Assembly (NCBI GenBank): GCA_947643145.1
Contig: CANRVD010000029.1
Coordinates: 1-35,374, forward strand
Length of the DNA: 35,374 nucleotides
Direction: 5' to 3'
From: an uncultured bacterium
GTDB taxonomy: Bacteria; Bacillota; Clostridia; Lachnospirales; Lachnospiraceae
The notes beneath the pieces were generated by a model that saw nothing but the letters and a program-made list of their open reading frames with translations, made no database searches and was not told the DNA's origin. The stretch's first letter is position 1; each line of letters opens with the position of its first letter. Shown one piece after another: positions 16,243 through 25,176 of this stretch. A program made the position numbers and the translations under genes.

Positions 16243-17217
16243 TTAGTCTCTGTCAATAATCTCTTTATAAAATTCTGAATAGTCCTTACGCCCTTCTTTC
16301 ATTGCGGCAATCGCAGCACGGGGATGCTGGTTCAAATGCCCGGTCAGAAGGTAAGGAATTGAATATCCCCACTCTACCCCGGATTCCTGCAAAGGAACAA
16401 TCTGCTGCTCCACAAACTTAATAATCGGAAACAGCTTATATTTCGGATTCTTTAAAAAACCAAGTAAAAGCTCCATCGCACAGTTTCCTGCACCGCGCCC
16501 CATCCCACTCATCGTGGCATCCAGATACGATACTCCCTGTGCACAGGACTCAATAGTATTTGCAAATGCAAGCTGCTGGTTATTATGCGCATGCATTCCG
16601 ATATATTTTCCATATTTCTCACCAATCTCCATATACTGGTCAGCAATTTTACGAATCTGCTCTGGGAAAATCGAACCAAAACTGTCAACGATATAAATGC
16701 CGTCAACACAGCTTTTTCCTAACATTTCTAAAGCCATTGCAATATCAGACTCCTTGGCATTTGACAGCGCCATAATATTACAGGTTGTCTCATATCCCTT
16801 GCGGTTCGCATCCTCAATCATATCAATCGCAGCCGGCATTGTATTGACATAGGTTGCCACACGTACCAAATCAACCGGGCTGTCGCTGCGGTCATGGATA
16901 TCTTCTCTATAGTTGCATCTTCCCACATCTGCCATAATGGAAATCTTCAAATCTGTATTATTATCACCAACAATCTCACGAATATCATCATCTGTTGAAA
17001 ATTTCCACTTACCAAACTTATCTGCATCAAACATTTCCTTGTCTGCACGATAACCAAATTCCATATAATCCACACCTGCTTTTACATTGGCGCGGTACAA
17101 TGCCTTCGTAAAATCATCTGTAAAAAAGAAGTCATTTACAAGACCCCCATCACGAATCGTCGCATCCAGCACTTTAATATCCGGCCGGAATGATAATAAA
17201 TCTCCTCTTTGTGCCAT
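16243..17217 (-). CDS. HMGL-like (DRE-TIM) aldolase of unknown substrate
   Basis: The 324-residue protein carries the DRE-TIM metallolyase signature in a variant form, LDATIRDGG (Arg22, Asp23), and the metal-binding HxH at His209/His211 in GMHAHNNQQLAFAN. The family includes 4-hydroxy-2-oxovalerate aldolases, HMG-CoA lyases and isopropylmalate synthases. This member lacks the C-terminal DmpG communication region and no acetaldehyde dehydrogenase gene is adjacent, so the reaction is uncertain. The ATG at 17217 has GAGGAGAG upstream; earlier in-frame starts would read into the leader. It lies downstream of a probable 6S-like RNA and its terminator. Confidence 0.85.
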   Translation of the reverse strand: MAQRGDLLSFRPDIKVLDATIRDGGLVNDFFFTDDFTKALYRANVKAGVDYMEFGYRADKEMFDADKFGKWKFSTDDDIREIVGDNNTDLKISIMADVGRCNYREDIHDRSDSPVDLVRVATYVNTMPAAIDMIEDANRKGYETTCNIMALSNAKESDIAMALEMLGKSCVDGIYIVDSFGSIFPEQIRKIADQYMEIGEKYGKYIGMHAHNNQQLAFANTIESCAQGVSYLDATMSGMGRGAGNCAMELLLGFLKNPKYKLFPIIKFVEQQIVPLQESGVEWGYSIPYLLTGHLNQHPRAAIAAMKEGRKDYSEFYKEIIDRD

Positions 17218-17331
17218 TTCTCTCCTCATTTCCGCAAAATGTACTTTGTTCACTTTTGCTCTGTTCTTATGCAGTAACCATTGTACTAAACCCGCCTTCA
17301 GATTGCAAGAGTCTGAAACACTTTCATGTAT

Positions 17332-17363
17332 AAAAGAAGCCTGCATCCCAAAGGACGCAGGCT
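17332..17363 (-). terminator. intrinsic terminator after the 6S-like RNA
   Basis: On the minus strand AGCCTGCGTCC pairs with GGATGCAGGCT with a TTTG loop and is followed by TCTTTT. It separates the structured RNA upstream from the aldolase gene downstream. Confidence 0.88.
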
Positions 17364-17545
17364 CCGAATAATCAATAAACCCAAAATGCCGGTTCCTGAA
17401 TTTTGAGTCCTAGCATCTGCTAGGTGGGCAACCGCACTCACAATTCTGCCTTCCGCTGAACTTGGCGGCCTGACATCCATGCAAAGATATAGGAATCCCA
17501 GTTCAAAAGTGTAGGTTCAAAATATCAGGAATATCGAACACCCCA
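17364..17545 (-). ncRNA. ssrS: structured RNA, probably 6S RNA
   Basis: No gene is present, but the minus-strand sequence is strongly structured. TTCCTGATATTTTGA (17517-17531) pairs with TCAAAATTCAGGAA (17393-17406) as a long closing stem with one bulge. Inside are internal stems and a small CCTAGCA/TGCTAGG hairpin on the 3' side of a large open region. The GGTGTTCG element near the 5' end resembles the start of Bacillus 6S RNA as I remember it. A competing pair, GAATTGTGAGT with ACTCAAAATTC, would open the closing stem. The size of about 180 bases and a terminator directly after fit 6S RNA, which binds the housekeeping RNA polymerase. The exact 5' end is uncertain and no covariance search was run. 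Confidence 0.6.
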
Positions 17546-17550
17546 GGAAT

Positions 17551-17706
17551 ATTAACACAAAATGAATTTCATCTTCTACAAGAATCTTCTTTTCTCGACC
17601 TTGCAAAATTGTTATACAATAAGTATATACACTTTTGATAAAAAATACAACCATAAAAATTGAAAAATCTTTCCAAAAAAATCGAAAGGTATCTATTCAC
17701 AACTCT
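17551..17706. other. AT-rich gap between 6S-like RNA and kinase gene
   Basis: This gap should hold the promoter of the 6S-like RNA on the minus strand. A TAATAT sequence lies at about 17548-17553 but has no good -35 partner. I see no coding region. Confidence 0.4.
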
Positions 17707-19236
17707 TTATGCAAAATCCTCTATACAGGTACATTCCTCGAAGGAAAAGAAAAATGTAGTTCCCGCACCGGCTTCGCTCTCCACTCTGATATCTCCATCA
17801 TGGCGCAGTGCAATCTGTTTTGCTATCATCAGACCCAGTCCTGTTCCTTTGTCATTCTGCCTCATTTTAGACGTGTAGAATTTTTCAAAAATATATGGAA
17901 GCTGCTCTTTTGCAATTCCCACACCATAATCCCTGATTTCTATTGTATAGCGGCTATCCTCCTTTGCAATTGTGATATCAATCTGACCTTTTTCATATGA
18001 AAATTTCACTGCATTGTCCACAATAACCATAAACATCTGGCGCAGCCTTCCATAGTCTCCCATGACCAGACAGGGGTCTTCCTCCGGTGACTGTAGTTTT
18101 AAAGTAATCTCTTTTTCCTTCCCAATCATCCGACCGCTCCGCATAATATCTCCAAACACCTGCTGTAAGCTGACAGGCTCTTTTTCAATTTGAAAATCAG
18201 GGTTTTGCATTTTTGATAAAATAAACAAATCCCCAACAAGCCGCTCCATGCCACGGCATTCTGAAAGCATACGGTGGTACAGCTCATCAATCTGCTCCTG
18301 ACTGTCATAGATTCCATCTGCCAACGTCTCTGTATATCCCCTCAAAACTGTAATCGGCGTCCGAAGCTCATGCGATACATTCGCAAAAAAGTCCCTCCTG
18401 ACCTGCTCCATCTCCTCTCGCTGCTGCTCTGCCTTGCGCAGCTCCCCGGAAAGATAATTCAAAGACTTCTCTAAAATGCCAATTTGGGAATACGGCCTTT
18501 TCACCTCTATTTTAGAATAATCACCGCTTGCCAAAGTTCCAATACGCTTCCCCAGCTTTTCCAGCGGTTTTGATAAATAGCGTGAAAAAACTGCCGCTAC
18601 CAGATAAGCGACAATGACCGCAATAAATACACTGAGTGTAATCAGAGAACTCCCTTCACGCAGTCCCATTGTCTGCCGGTCAATCATAGACACCATAATA
18701 ACCGCACCAACAACTTCCTTGGTCTTTTGTTCTTTGATTGGAAGTGTTACACAAAGCGTAGTCATGCCATACACCTTATCATAACTGGAATGGGAAGCCA
18801 CCTTCCCTTTGAATGCCTTTTCCAGTGTTACAAGCATATCCTTTGACAGAGTCGTATGATCCACTTCCGAATTGATATACTCTTCACCCAAGGGATGATT
18901 TGCTTCCTCATTACTGACAATCCAGACATCGGTATTTTCCGCCTGTTCTATCTCGTCTATATAGGTACAATATTTTTCAAATCCTGCCTGTTTCTGCCTT
19001 TCAGAAAAATCGACCGTATGTCTGGCGATGATTTTTCCCTGCCTTGTCAGGAGCTTCGTATAGGAGCGGATATAATTCTTTTGGTACAGGGACATAAAAA
19101 TCAAACCAATCAGCACTCCCGTAAGTGCCAGCACAAAAGCAAACGATGTATAAATCCTGAGCACCACATCATTTCTCTGGATAAAGCGCCACAAAACAAT
19201 CCGCCCTTTTCTTTTCTTCTTCTGGACACGAACCAT
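17707..19236 (-). CDS. sensor histidine kinase with HAMP domain
   Basis: The 509-residue membrane kinase has two membrane helices (about 28-50 and 197-219) flanking an extracellular sensor of roughly 145 residues. Next come a HAMP linker (RYLSKPLEKLGKRIGTLASGDYS), a HisKA domain with His289 in FANVSHELRTP, and a HATPase_c domain with DNAVKFS, DYGVGI and GTGLGL boxes. Its ATG lies two bases after the stop of the response regulator gene, so the pair is one transcript. The architecture resembles PhoR/WalK-type kinases but the signal is unknown. It is the last gene of the unit. Confidence 0.96.
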   Translation of the reverse strand: MVRVQKKKRKGRIVLWRFIQRNDVVLRIYTSFAFVLALTGVLIGLIFMSLYQKNYIRSYTKLLTRQGKIIARHTVDFSERQKQAGFEKYCTYIDEIEQAENTDVWIVSNEEANHPLGEEYINSEVDHTTLSKDMLVTLEKAFKGKVASHSSYDKVYGMTTLCVTLPIKEQKTKEVVGAVIMVSMIDRQTMGLREGSSLITLSVFIAVIVAYLVAAVFSRYLSKPLEKLGKRIGTLASGDYSKIEVKRPYSQIGILEKSLNYLSGELRKAEQQREEMEQVRRDFFANVSHELRTPITVLRGYTETLADGIYDSQEQIDELYHRMLSECRGMERLVGDLFILSKMQNPDFQIEKEPVSLQQVFGDIMRSGRMIGKEKEITLKLQSPEEDPCLVMGDYGRLRQMFMVIVDNAVKFSYEKGQIDITIAKEDSRYTIEIRDYGVGIAKEQLPYIFEKFYTSKMRQNDKGTGLGLMIAKQIALRHDGDIRVESEAGAGTTFFFSFEECTCIEDFA

Positions 19237-19238
19237 AA

Positions 19239-19940
19239 TCAGATATCATCCTCACTAATCTCAAACTTATATCCTACACCCCAAATGGTCTTAATGCTCC
19301 AAGTAGGATGATTTACGGTATCTAACTTCGCACGCAGACGCTTAATATGGGAATCCACCGTTCGGCTGTCACCATAATAATCATACCCCCACAGGCTGTC
19401 CAAAAGATTATCTCTGGTAAATACCTTATTAGGATTGCTTGCAAGCGTCCACATCGTCTCTATTTCTTTCTTTGTCAAAGGAATTCTCTGACCATCTACC
19501 ATAAAAGAATACTCTTCCAAATTAACTATCAGATTTCCAACCCGCAGGACATTTGCAGTATCCTTTGTTTCCTCCGGCTTCTGCAAACGACGGAGAACGG
19601 CACGCAGACGCGCCATTACCTCGCTCGGGCTGAAAGGCTTTACAATATAATCGTCCGCTCCAATATCCAGTCCCATAATCTTGTCAAAATCTTCCCCACG
19701 TGCTGTAATTAAAATAATCGGAACACTGGAACGCTTCCTAATCTCCTTACAAACTTCATATCCATCCTTCAACGGCATCATAACATCCAAAAGAATCGCA
19801 ACTGGCGCAAAATCTTCAAACATATGCTCTGCCTCAATGCCATTTTTGGCTACAAGTGGCTCATAGCCTTCCTTTCGCACATAAACTGCCAGAATATCCG
19901 TTATGTCCTTATTGTCATCTGCAATCAATACATATTTCAT
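19239..19940 (-). CDS. OmpR/PhoB-family response regulator
   Basis: The 233-residue regulator has a receiver domain with the acidic pair Asp8/Asp9, phospho-acceptor Asp52, Thr79 and Lys101. The C-terminal winged helix is of the OmpR type (LTKKEIETMWTLASNPNKVFTRDNLLDSLWG, SRTVDSHIKRLRAKL, IKTIWGVGYKFE). It is the first gene of a two-component unit with the kinase two bases downstream. A sigma-A-type promoter lies 55 bases upstream. The targets are unknown. The divergent Ig-like secreted protein is a plausible candidate only by position. Confidence 0.97.
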   Translation of the reverse strand: MKYVLIADDNKDITDILAVYVRKEGYEPLVAKNGIEAEHMFEDFAPVAILLDVMMPLKDGYEVCKEIRKRSSVPIILITARGEDFDKIMGLDIGADDYIVKPFSPSEVMARLRAVLRRLQKPEETKDTANVLRVGNLIVNLEEYSFMVDGQRIPLTKKEIETMWTLASNPNKVFTRDNLLDSLWGYDYYGDSRTVDSHIKRLRAKLDTVNHPTWSIKTIWGVGYKFEISEDDI

Positions 19941-19994
19941 AATGTGTACCTAACCCTTTCCTATCCTACTCTAAGATAGTGTACTTAATTTTCT

Positions 19995-20022
19995 AATATA
20001 GATTATCACTAAAATATGTCAA
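19995..20022 (-). promoter_or_regulatory. promoter of the two-component operon
   Basis: On the minus strand TTGACA (20017-20022) and TATATT (19995-20000) are separated by 16 bases, about 55 bases before the regulator start codon. Confidence 0.75.
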
Positions 20023-20191
20023 AAAAAAGTATATTTGACACTATTCTGCCATTTCCACACAATATACTCTAAAGCATACCATAAATAACTAGTATACTTA
20101 TGGCAGCATGGTCTCATGCATATCAAAATGTCTGCGGATATGGATTTTAATGGAAGCTTTTCCTGATTACCACAGACGGAATGGAGTTTTT
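20023..20191. other. upstream region of the Ig-like secreted protein
   Basis: On the plus strand TTGACA occurs at 20035-20040 with a CACAAT at 17-base spacing (20058-20063). TATACT sequences occur at 20063 and 20093 without good -35 partners. A promoter is likely here, but which of these is used cannot be settled by eye. Confidence 0.4.
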
Positions 20192-20938
20192 ATGAAAAAC
20201 ATTCATAAAATCCTCTTTTTGACGGCGGCTTTATCCTGCCTTACTATTTTGCCGGGCACGAAAAGCAGTGCTCAGGATTTCCTGCTTCAGGAATTTAATG
20301 AACAGAACTCCGACCTAGCAGATACTACGATACCGGATTCTGAATTTATGCTAAGTCCTTTTGCATCTTCTTTAAAAGGCAGTGAGTTTAATGAAAATGT
20401 TTCTTTAAAGTATAATAAAGAAATTTTACAGGGTGACTCTCACATTTTAGAGATTCAGGATTTGGAAAAAAACTGCGATGTTTCCTTTAAAAGCTCGGAT
20501 ACCGATGTCCTTACAGTGGAACAGCTTTCTAATACATCCTGTTCATACACCGGAGTAGGTTATGGCAATGCTAAAATCACTGTAACTATTACAAAAACAA
20601 CGGCATTCTTCTTTAAAGACAGGAAAACAATTAACGCAAATATTCACGTAACACCAAAGGCTGTAAGTATTGTGTTCCGCCGGGGTACGAAAAAAATCGC
20701 CCTCGGCACTAAGAACAAAAAGCTTCCGTTCACAATACGGCCAAGTATCTCTAAAGAAGTTCCAGCCTTCAAGTCTCTTAACAAAAAAATCGTTTCCATC
20801 AATAAAAAGGGAAAGATTACAGCTAAGAAACTTGGAACAACGTATATCACCGCAACCCTTCTAAATGGAAAATCTGCCAAATGCAAGGTTATCGTATTGG
20901 ACGAGGTACAGGATGACGACGAGGAAGAAGAGGATTAA
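20192..20938 (+). CDS. secreted Ig-like (BIG2-type) protein
   Basis: The 248-residue protein begins with a signal peptide (MKNIHKILFLTAALSCLTIL, likely cleavage after KSSAQ or nearby). About 40 residues of variable sequence and two Ig-like segments follow. The second ends in the BIG2 pattern KKIVSINKKGKITAKKLGTTYITATLLNGKSAKCKV. The extreme C-terminus is a run of acidic residues (DDDEEEED). No LPXTG or membrane anchor is visible, so it is probably secreted or loosely bound. The ATG at 20192 has GGAG upstream. It is the only intact plus-strand gene and is divergent from the two-component operon. It is distantly similar in type to the pseudogene at 3151-3640. Confidence 0.82.
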   Translation: MKNIHKILFLTAALSCLTILPGTKSSAQDFLLQEFNEQNSDLADTTIPDSEFMLSPFASSLKGSEFNENVSLKYNKEILQGDSHILEIQDLEKNCDVSFKSSDTDVLTVEQLSNTSCSYTGVGYGNAKITVTITKTTAFFFKDRKTINANIHVTPKAVSIVFRRGTKKIALGTKNKKLPFTIRPSISKEVPAFKSLNKKIVSINKKGKITAKKLGTTYITATLLNGKSAKCKVIVLDEVQDDDEEEED

Positions 20939-20943
20939 AACCC

Positions 20944-20990
20944 AAAACAGGATAATTACCACAAAGTATTTGTCGTAATTATCCTGTTTT
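20944..20990. terminator. bidirectional terminator between the Ig-like gene and mnmA
   Basis: ACAGGATAATTAC and GTAATTATCCTGT form a 13-bp stem with A-rich and T-rich flanks on both sides. It can terminate the plus-strand Ig-like gene and the minus-strand mnmA operon, which converge here. Confidence 0.92.
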
Positions 20991-20991
20991 T

Positions 20992-22083
20992 TTATTGTGC
21001 CCTAAAGCCTTTTATAATCGTTCCTCCGCCAAGCACCATGTTATCCTTGTAAAATACTACAGCCTGTCCGGGCGTTACCGCACGAACCTGCTTATCAAAT
21101 ACAATTCGGATAGCCTCTTTTGAAACCTCTTTAACCGTACACATCTGTCCTTTATCAGAATAACGGATTTTTGCCATCATGCGCTGGCCTGCTGCAAATT
21201 CCTCCACAGCCATACACTGCACGTCCTTTGCCGTCAACCCGTCTGCGAAAACCTCCTCGCTTTCACCAATGACAACTTCATTGGTTTCTGGACGGATTTC
21301 CGTAACAAATACCGGATGACCAAATGCAAGATCCAGTCCCTTTCTCTGCCCGATTGTATAATGGGTAATTCCTTTGTGTATACCAAGGATTCTGCCAGAT
21401 GTATCAACAAAATTTCCCGGTTCTGATTTCTGTCCTGTTTCTTTTTCCAAAAAAATTTTATAGTCATTATCCGGCACAAAACAAATTTCCTGACTGTCCG
21501 GCTTATCTGCCACCAAAAGCTTCTGTTCCTGCGCAATAGAACGAATCTGCGGCTTTTCATAAGCACCTAAAGGCATCAGGGTATGCTTAAGTTGCTCCTG
21601 TGTCAGATTATACAAAGCATAGCTCTGGTCTTTTTGCAGAAAATCAGAACGTATAATCGTATATCTCCCTTTCGGAAGTTTTTTTACACTTGCATAATGT
21701 CCGGTAGCGATATAGTCTGCCCCTATCTCTAAACTCCGCTTCAAAAGCGCTTCCCATTTGACATAACGGTTGCAGGCAATACACGGATTCGGTGTTCTGC
21801 CCATCTGATATTCCTTTACAAAATAATCAATTACCTTTTCCTGAAAGATATCACGGAAATTCATGACATAATGGGGAATATCCAAAACTGCCGCAACTCT
21901 TCTGGCATCCTCAACGGCACTCAGCCCGCAGCAGCCACCTTCCTGCTCCTGAATCAAAGCAGCTTCTTTTTGCCAGATTTCCATCGTTACACCAATGACA
22001 TCATATCCCTGCTCTTTTAATAAGAAAGCAGCTACTGAAGAATCAACTCCACCGGACATGCCGACAACTACTTTTTTACTCAT
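20992..22083 (-). CDS. mnmA: tRNA 2-thiouridine(34) synthase
   Basis: The 363-residue enzyme thiolates U34 of tRNAs for Lys, Glu and Gln. It has the PP-loop SGGVDSS near the N-terminus, the NPCIACN catalytic cysteine segment near residue 100 and the second cysteine in SQEICFVPD near 198. The C-terminal beta-barrel ends in GGGTIIKGF. The ATG overlaps the iscU stop (ATGAGTAA), so translation is coupled to iscU; a TTG two codons earlier is less likely. Sulfur would come from the IscS encoded in the same operon. Presence of iscU between iscS and mnmA suggests a joint Fe-S and tRNA-thiolation unit. Confidence 0.97.
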   Translation of the reverse strand: MSKKVVVGMSGGVDSSVAAFLLKEQGYDVIGVTMEIWQKEAALIQEQEGGCCGLSAVEDARRVAAVLDIPHYVMNFRDIFQEKVIDYFVKEYQMGRTPNPCIACNRYVKWEALLKRSLEIGADYIATGHYASVKKLPKGRYTIIRSDFLQKDQSYALYNLTQEQLKHTLMPLGAYEKPQIRSIAQEQKLLVADKPDSQEICFVPDNDYKIFLEKETGQKSEPGNFVDTSGRILGIHKGITHYTIGQRKGLDLAFGHPVFVTEIRPETNEVVIGESEEVFADGLTAKDVQCMAVEEFAAGQRMMAKIRYSDKGQMCTVKEVSKEAIRIVFDKQVRAVTPGQAVVFYKDNMVLGGGTIIKGFRAQ

Positions 22084-22498
22084 CGCCAATATCCGCTTTT
22101 GGAGGTTCTAACCCTTCAATTTCTATATTATGCTTCTGCGCATAATCCCAAAGTGCTGCATGAATTGCCTCTTCTGCAAGCAGAGAGCAGTGAACCTTAA
22201 CTGGCGGAAGTCCGTCTAATGCCTCCATAACAGCCTTGTTTGTTACCTTTAATGCCTCATAAATTGTCTTACCCATAACAAGTTCTGTTGCCATGCTGCT
22301 GGTTGCCACGGCGGCACCGCAGCCAAAGGTCTTAAACTTACAATCCTTAATTACTTTTGTTTCTTCATCCACATCCAGATAGATGCGCATGATATCTCCA
22401 CATTTTGCATTTCCTACAGTTCCCACCCCGCTGGCATCTTCAATTTCGCCAACATTACGTGGATTGGTAAAATGGTCCATAACTTTTTCACTATACAT
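22076..22498 (-). CDS. iscU: Fe-S cluster scaffold protein, IscU/NifU N-terminal type
   Basis: The 140-residue protein has the three cluster-ligand cysteines, Cys33 (AKCGD), Cys60 (FGCGAA) and Cys104 (VHCS), and opens with MYSEKVMDHFTNPRNVG. It receives sulfur from the cysteine desulfurase upstream and assembles clusters for transfer to target proteins. It lacks the C-terminal NifU extensions. It lies 36 bases after iscS, and its end overlaps the mnmA start. No hscA, hscB or ferredoxin gene is nearby, as is common in Clostridia. Confidence 0.96.
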   Translation of the reverse strand: MYSEKVMDHFTNPRNVGEIEDASGVGTVGNAKCGDIMRIYLDVDEETKVIKDCKFKTFGCGAAVATSSMATELVMGKTIYEALKVTNKAVMEALDGLPPVKVHCSLLAEEAIHAALWDYAQKHNIEIEGLEPPKADIGDE

Positions 22499-22534
22499 AT
22501 CATACCTCTTTCTACACTGTACAAGTCACATTAT

Positions 22535-23719
22535 TTATACCGGATTTTCTTTTACAAAGTCCTCATACAATGGCGACATACTGCGAAGCCGCTCAATGAT
22601 TACTTTGAGATTATCCACTACATAGTCCATATCTTCCTTTGTTGTCTCCTCTGACAAGGTAAGCCGCAAAGAGCCATGCGCAATTTCATGGGGCAGCCCA
22701 ATTGCCAATAAAACATGAGAAGGGTCCAAAGAACCGGATGTACAGGCTGAACCACTGGATGCGCAGATTCCCTTCTGGTCTAACATAATCAGCATGGACT
22801 CTCCTTCAATAAACCGGAAGCAGATATTTATATTATTCGGCAGGCGGTTGACTCTGTCCCCGTTCAGTCTTGCATATGGAATTTCCTTCAAAACCCGCTC
22901 AATCGTATAGTCCCTAAGCTCTGCCTCTTTCTTTGCATTCTCTTCCATCGTCCCTACCGCATACTTTGCAGCCGCTGCCAGTCCAACAATTCCCGGCACA
23001 TTATGCGTTCCGGCACGTCTGGCACGCTCCTGTGCTCCTCCATGAATCAACGCACCAAGTTTTATACTATTTCTCATATAAAAGAAGCCGATGCCTTTTG
23101 GTCCATGAAACTTATGCCCGCTTGCACTCAGCATGTCGATATGAAGCTCGTCTACATTAATTGGAATATGTGCAAATGCCTGTACTGCATCTGTATGGAA
23201 TAATACCCCATGCTTTGATGCAATCTCCCCAATCTCCTTAACCGGTTCAATTGTTCCAATCTCATTGTTTGCAAACATTATGCTAATCAGGATGGTATCC
23301 GGGCGGATTGCTTTTTCTAACGCCTCCAGTGACACTACTCCATTTTCATCCACATCCAGATACGTCACATCATATCCCTGATGCTCCAGATATTCACAAG
23401 TGTGCAAAACTGCATGATGCTCAATTTTGGAAGTAATAATATGTTTTCCTTTATCCTTTAACAGTTCTGCCGTTTCCTTTAATGCCCAGTTATCCCCCTC
23501 GCTTCCTCCACTGGTAAAATAGATTTCATTCTCTTTTGCACCAATAATCTCCGCAATCGCCCTTCTTGCTTCGTCTACTGCTGCATTTGCCTTTTGGGCA
23601 AAACTATATATACTGGAAGGATTTGAATAATTTTCTTCCAGATAAGGCAGCATTTCTTTTAATACAGAAGGCTTCAATGCTGTTGTTGCTGCATTATCCA
23701 GATAAATAAGTTTTTCCAT
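22535..23719 (-). CDS. iscS: cysteine desulfurase, NifS/IscS type
   Basis: The 394-residue PLP enzyme takes sulfur from cysteine to give alanine and an enzyme persulfide. Visible are the N-terminal YLDNAATT, the HHAV histidine near 101-102, the PLP lysine Lys203 (SGHKFHGPKG) and the catalytic Cys325 in SSGSACTSGSLDPSHVL, which is the class I loop form. It heads the iscS-iscU-mnmA operon. AGGAG precedes the ATG. A sigma-A promoter and an inverted repeat that could be an operator lie upstream. The symbol is used for function; nifS would be an equally valid name. Confidence 0.96.
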   Translation of the reverse strand: MEKLIYLDNAATTALKPSVLKEMLPYLEENYSNPSSIYSFAQKANAAVDEARRAIAEIIGAKENEIYFTSGGSEGDNWALKETAELLKDKGKHIITSKIEHHAVLHTCEYLEHQGYDVTYLDVDENGVVSLEALEKAIRPDTILISIMFANNEIGTIEPVKEIGEIASKHGVLFHTDAVQAFAHIPINVDELHIDMLSASGHKFHGPKGIGFFYMRNSIKLGALIHGGAQERARRAGTHNVPGIVGLAAAAKYAVGTMEENAKKEAELRDYTIERVLKEIPYARLNGDRVNRLPNNINICFRFIEGESMLIMLDQKGICASSGSACTSGSLDPSHVLLAIGLPHEIAHGSLRLTLSEETTKEDMDYVVDNLKVIIERLRSMSPLYEDFVKENPV

Positions 23720-23750
23720 ACCGTTACACTCCTATCCTTTTTAATCACAG

Positions 23751-23771
23751 TTCCTACCTTTTTACTAGGAA
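23751..23771. promoter_or_regulatory. candidate operator in front of iscS
   Basis: TTCCTA and TAGGAA arms are separated by nine bases, and the symmetry can be extended with one mismatch to about ten bases per arm. The repeat begins just downstream of the predicted transcription start. A binding site for an Rrf2-family regulator is a reasonable guess but is not shown by sequence alone. Confidence 0.5.
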
Positions 23772-23779
23772 TTGTATTT

Positions 23780-23807
23780 ATTGTAACCCTTTTTTCAAAA
23801 ATGTCAA
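23780..23807 (-). promoter_or_regulatory. promoter of iscS-iscU-mnmA
   Basis: On the minus strand TTGACA (23802-23807) and TACAAT (23780-23785) are separated by 16 bases, placing the start of transcription near 23773. Confidence 0.78.
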
Positions 23808-23870
23808 TACCCTGACCTTTTGTCATGTAAAGGGAGATTATTTTGTTACCAGGCCAGAGTGAACAGTAAC

Positions 23871-25091
23871 TTATTTTTTGATAATCCACCCATTTTTATT
23901 CAGACGGGCATTTGTAGAGATTTTATTTACATAGGATACAAATTTCTTCTTTTGGGATGCCTTCACCAAAAGACTAGTTTCCTTCCCCTTTTGCAGGCAG
24001 GAAAGCATCCTTGCTTTTAACGCCCCATCTTCTGTAATATCTATCTCCAAAACAGTAGTATATAAGGTTTTCTCATTAAACCAGAAATTTCCAAGGCTGT
24101 AAATAATCGGAGCACCCTTATAATATCCTACGCCCTGCAGACAATGTGTATGCGCTCCTACTACAGCATCTGCACCGGCATTGATATATTCCTTGCCCTG
24201 ACGAAGCTGCGCCGCCTCAAGCTCTGTACTGTATTCCGTTCCCCAATGTACATAGGCAATGACATAATCCGCCTTTTGCTTCGCTTGTTTAATAGCCTTT
24301 ACATACTGTTCAGAATCATATGTACGGAATACTCCCGGACTGTTTTTGCCTGCCTCTGGTGTTAAAATATATTTTTCAGCCCTTGTTGCAGCTACAATCG
24401 CTATCGTTTTTCCTTTCAGTTTTAAATAGACAGGTGCCTTTGCTTCTGCCTCATTTTTCCCCGCACCAACAGTTTGAATACCTGCATTATTCAAATTAGA
24501 TATCGTATCTAAAAATGCCCTTTTCCCAAAATCATATATATGGTTGTTGGCAAGGCCTGCTACGTCTACTCCCAACTGCTGCAGATACTTGACATTATCC
24601 GGTGAACTGCGGAATGTATATGCCTTTCCCTTCATCGGTTTCCCATGATTGCTAATGGAAAATTCATTATTAATCACCATGCTGTCATAGGAATTCATTT
24701 TTTCTATAAGTTTCGGACTAATTACTTTTGACAGGTTTCCTTTTTTCTTCATGTGGCGCATTACAGCACAAGTATCATCCAGACAAATATCACCTGCAAA
24801 CCCAAGATGAATTGTCTTCTTCTCTTTTTCTGACCCGCTTTGCCCTGAACTCTTCCTGTCCTTCTTATCTAAATCTGGTTTGGCAGTCGGGGCAGCCTGG
24901 ATGCTGTCTCCTCCAATCAGGGTTTCCTCCATTGGCCTTGGCGTCATTGTAGCATCCGGCTTGACTCTGCCAATCTGCCCGCCGCGCTCTGCCACAAAAT
25001 AGTGAACCACAATGCCAAGCGCCATAATAACAACCACCGCCATAATAAAAGGTCTTCCATTCCCCTTCATCCACTCTCTGAATTTCTTCAT
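23871..25091 (-). CDS. CapA-family metallophosphatase-like membrane-anchored protein
   Basis: The 406-residue protein has one N-terminal membrane segment (about 15-33), a low-complexity linker (to about residue 90) and a CapA/PgsA domain. Signatures are HLGFAGDICLDD, SMVINNEFSISNHG, GLANNHIYDFG, YVIAYVHWGTEY and AVVGAHTHCLQGVGYYKGAPIIYSLGNF. CapA proteins are part of poly-gamma-glutamate synthesis in Bacillus, but many Clostridia homologues stand alone, as this one does (no pgsB or pgsC nearby), and their substrate is unknown. The domain should face outward. AGGGGG lies 5-6 bases before the ATG. Confidence 0.88.
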   Translation of the reverse strand: MKKFREWMKGNGRPFIMAVVVIMALGIVVHYFVAERGGQIGRVKPDATMTPRPMEETLIGGDSIQAAPTAKPDLDKKDRKSSGQSGSEKEKKTIHLGFAGDICLDDTCAVMRHMKKKGNLSKVISPKLIEKMNSYDSMVINNEFSISNHGKPMKGKAYTFRSSPDNVKYLQQLGVDVAGLANNHIYDFGKRAFLDTISNLNNAGIQTVGAGKNEAEAKAPVYLKLKGKTIAIVAATRAEKYILTPEAGKNSPGVFRTYDSEQYVKAIKQAKQKADYVIAYVHWGTEYSTELEAAQLRQGKEYINAGADAVVGAHTHCLQGVGYYKGAPIIYSLGNFWFNEKTLYTTVLEIDITEDGALKARMLSCLQKGKETSLLVKASQKKKFVSYVNKISTNARLNKNGWIIKK

Positions 25092-25176
25092 ATATCCCCC
25101 TCTAAGTATTATTTATCCGCTTCGCAATAGAAACATCTATGGGAAAAATACTGGTTTTGCGTTCTTTCCGGAAATA

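Noticed and set aside
23845-23870. Inverted repeat after the CapA-family gene as a terminator
   Set aside because: The arms are only five to six bases and no T-run follows on the minus strand.
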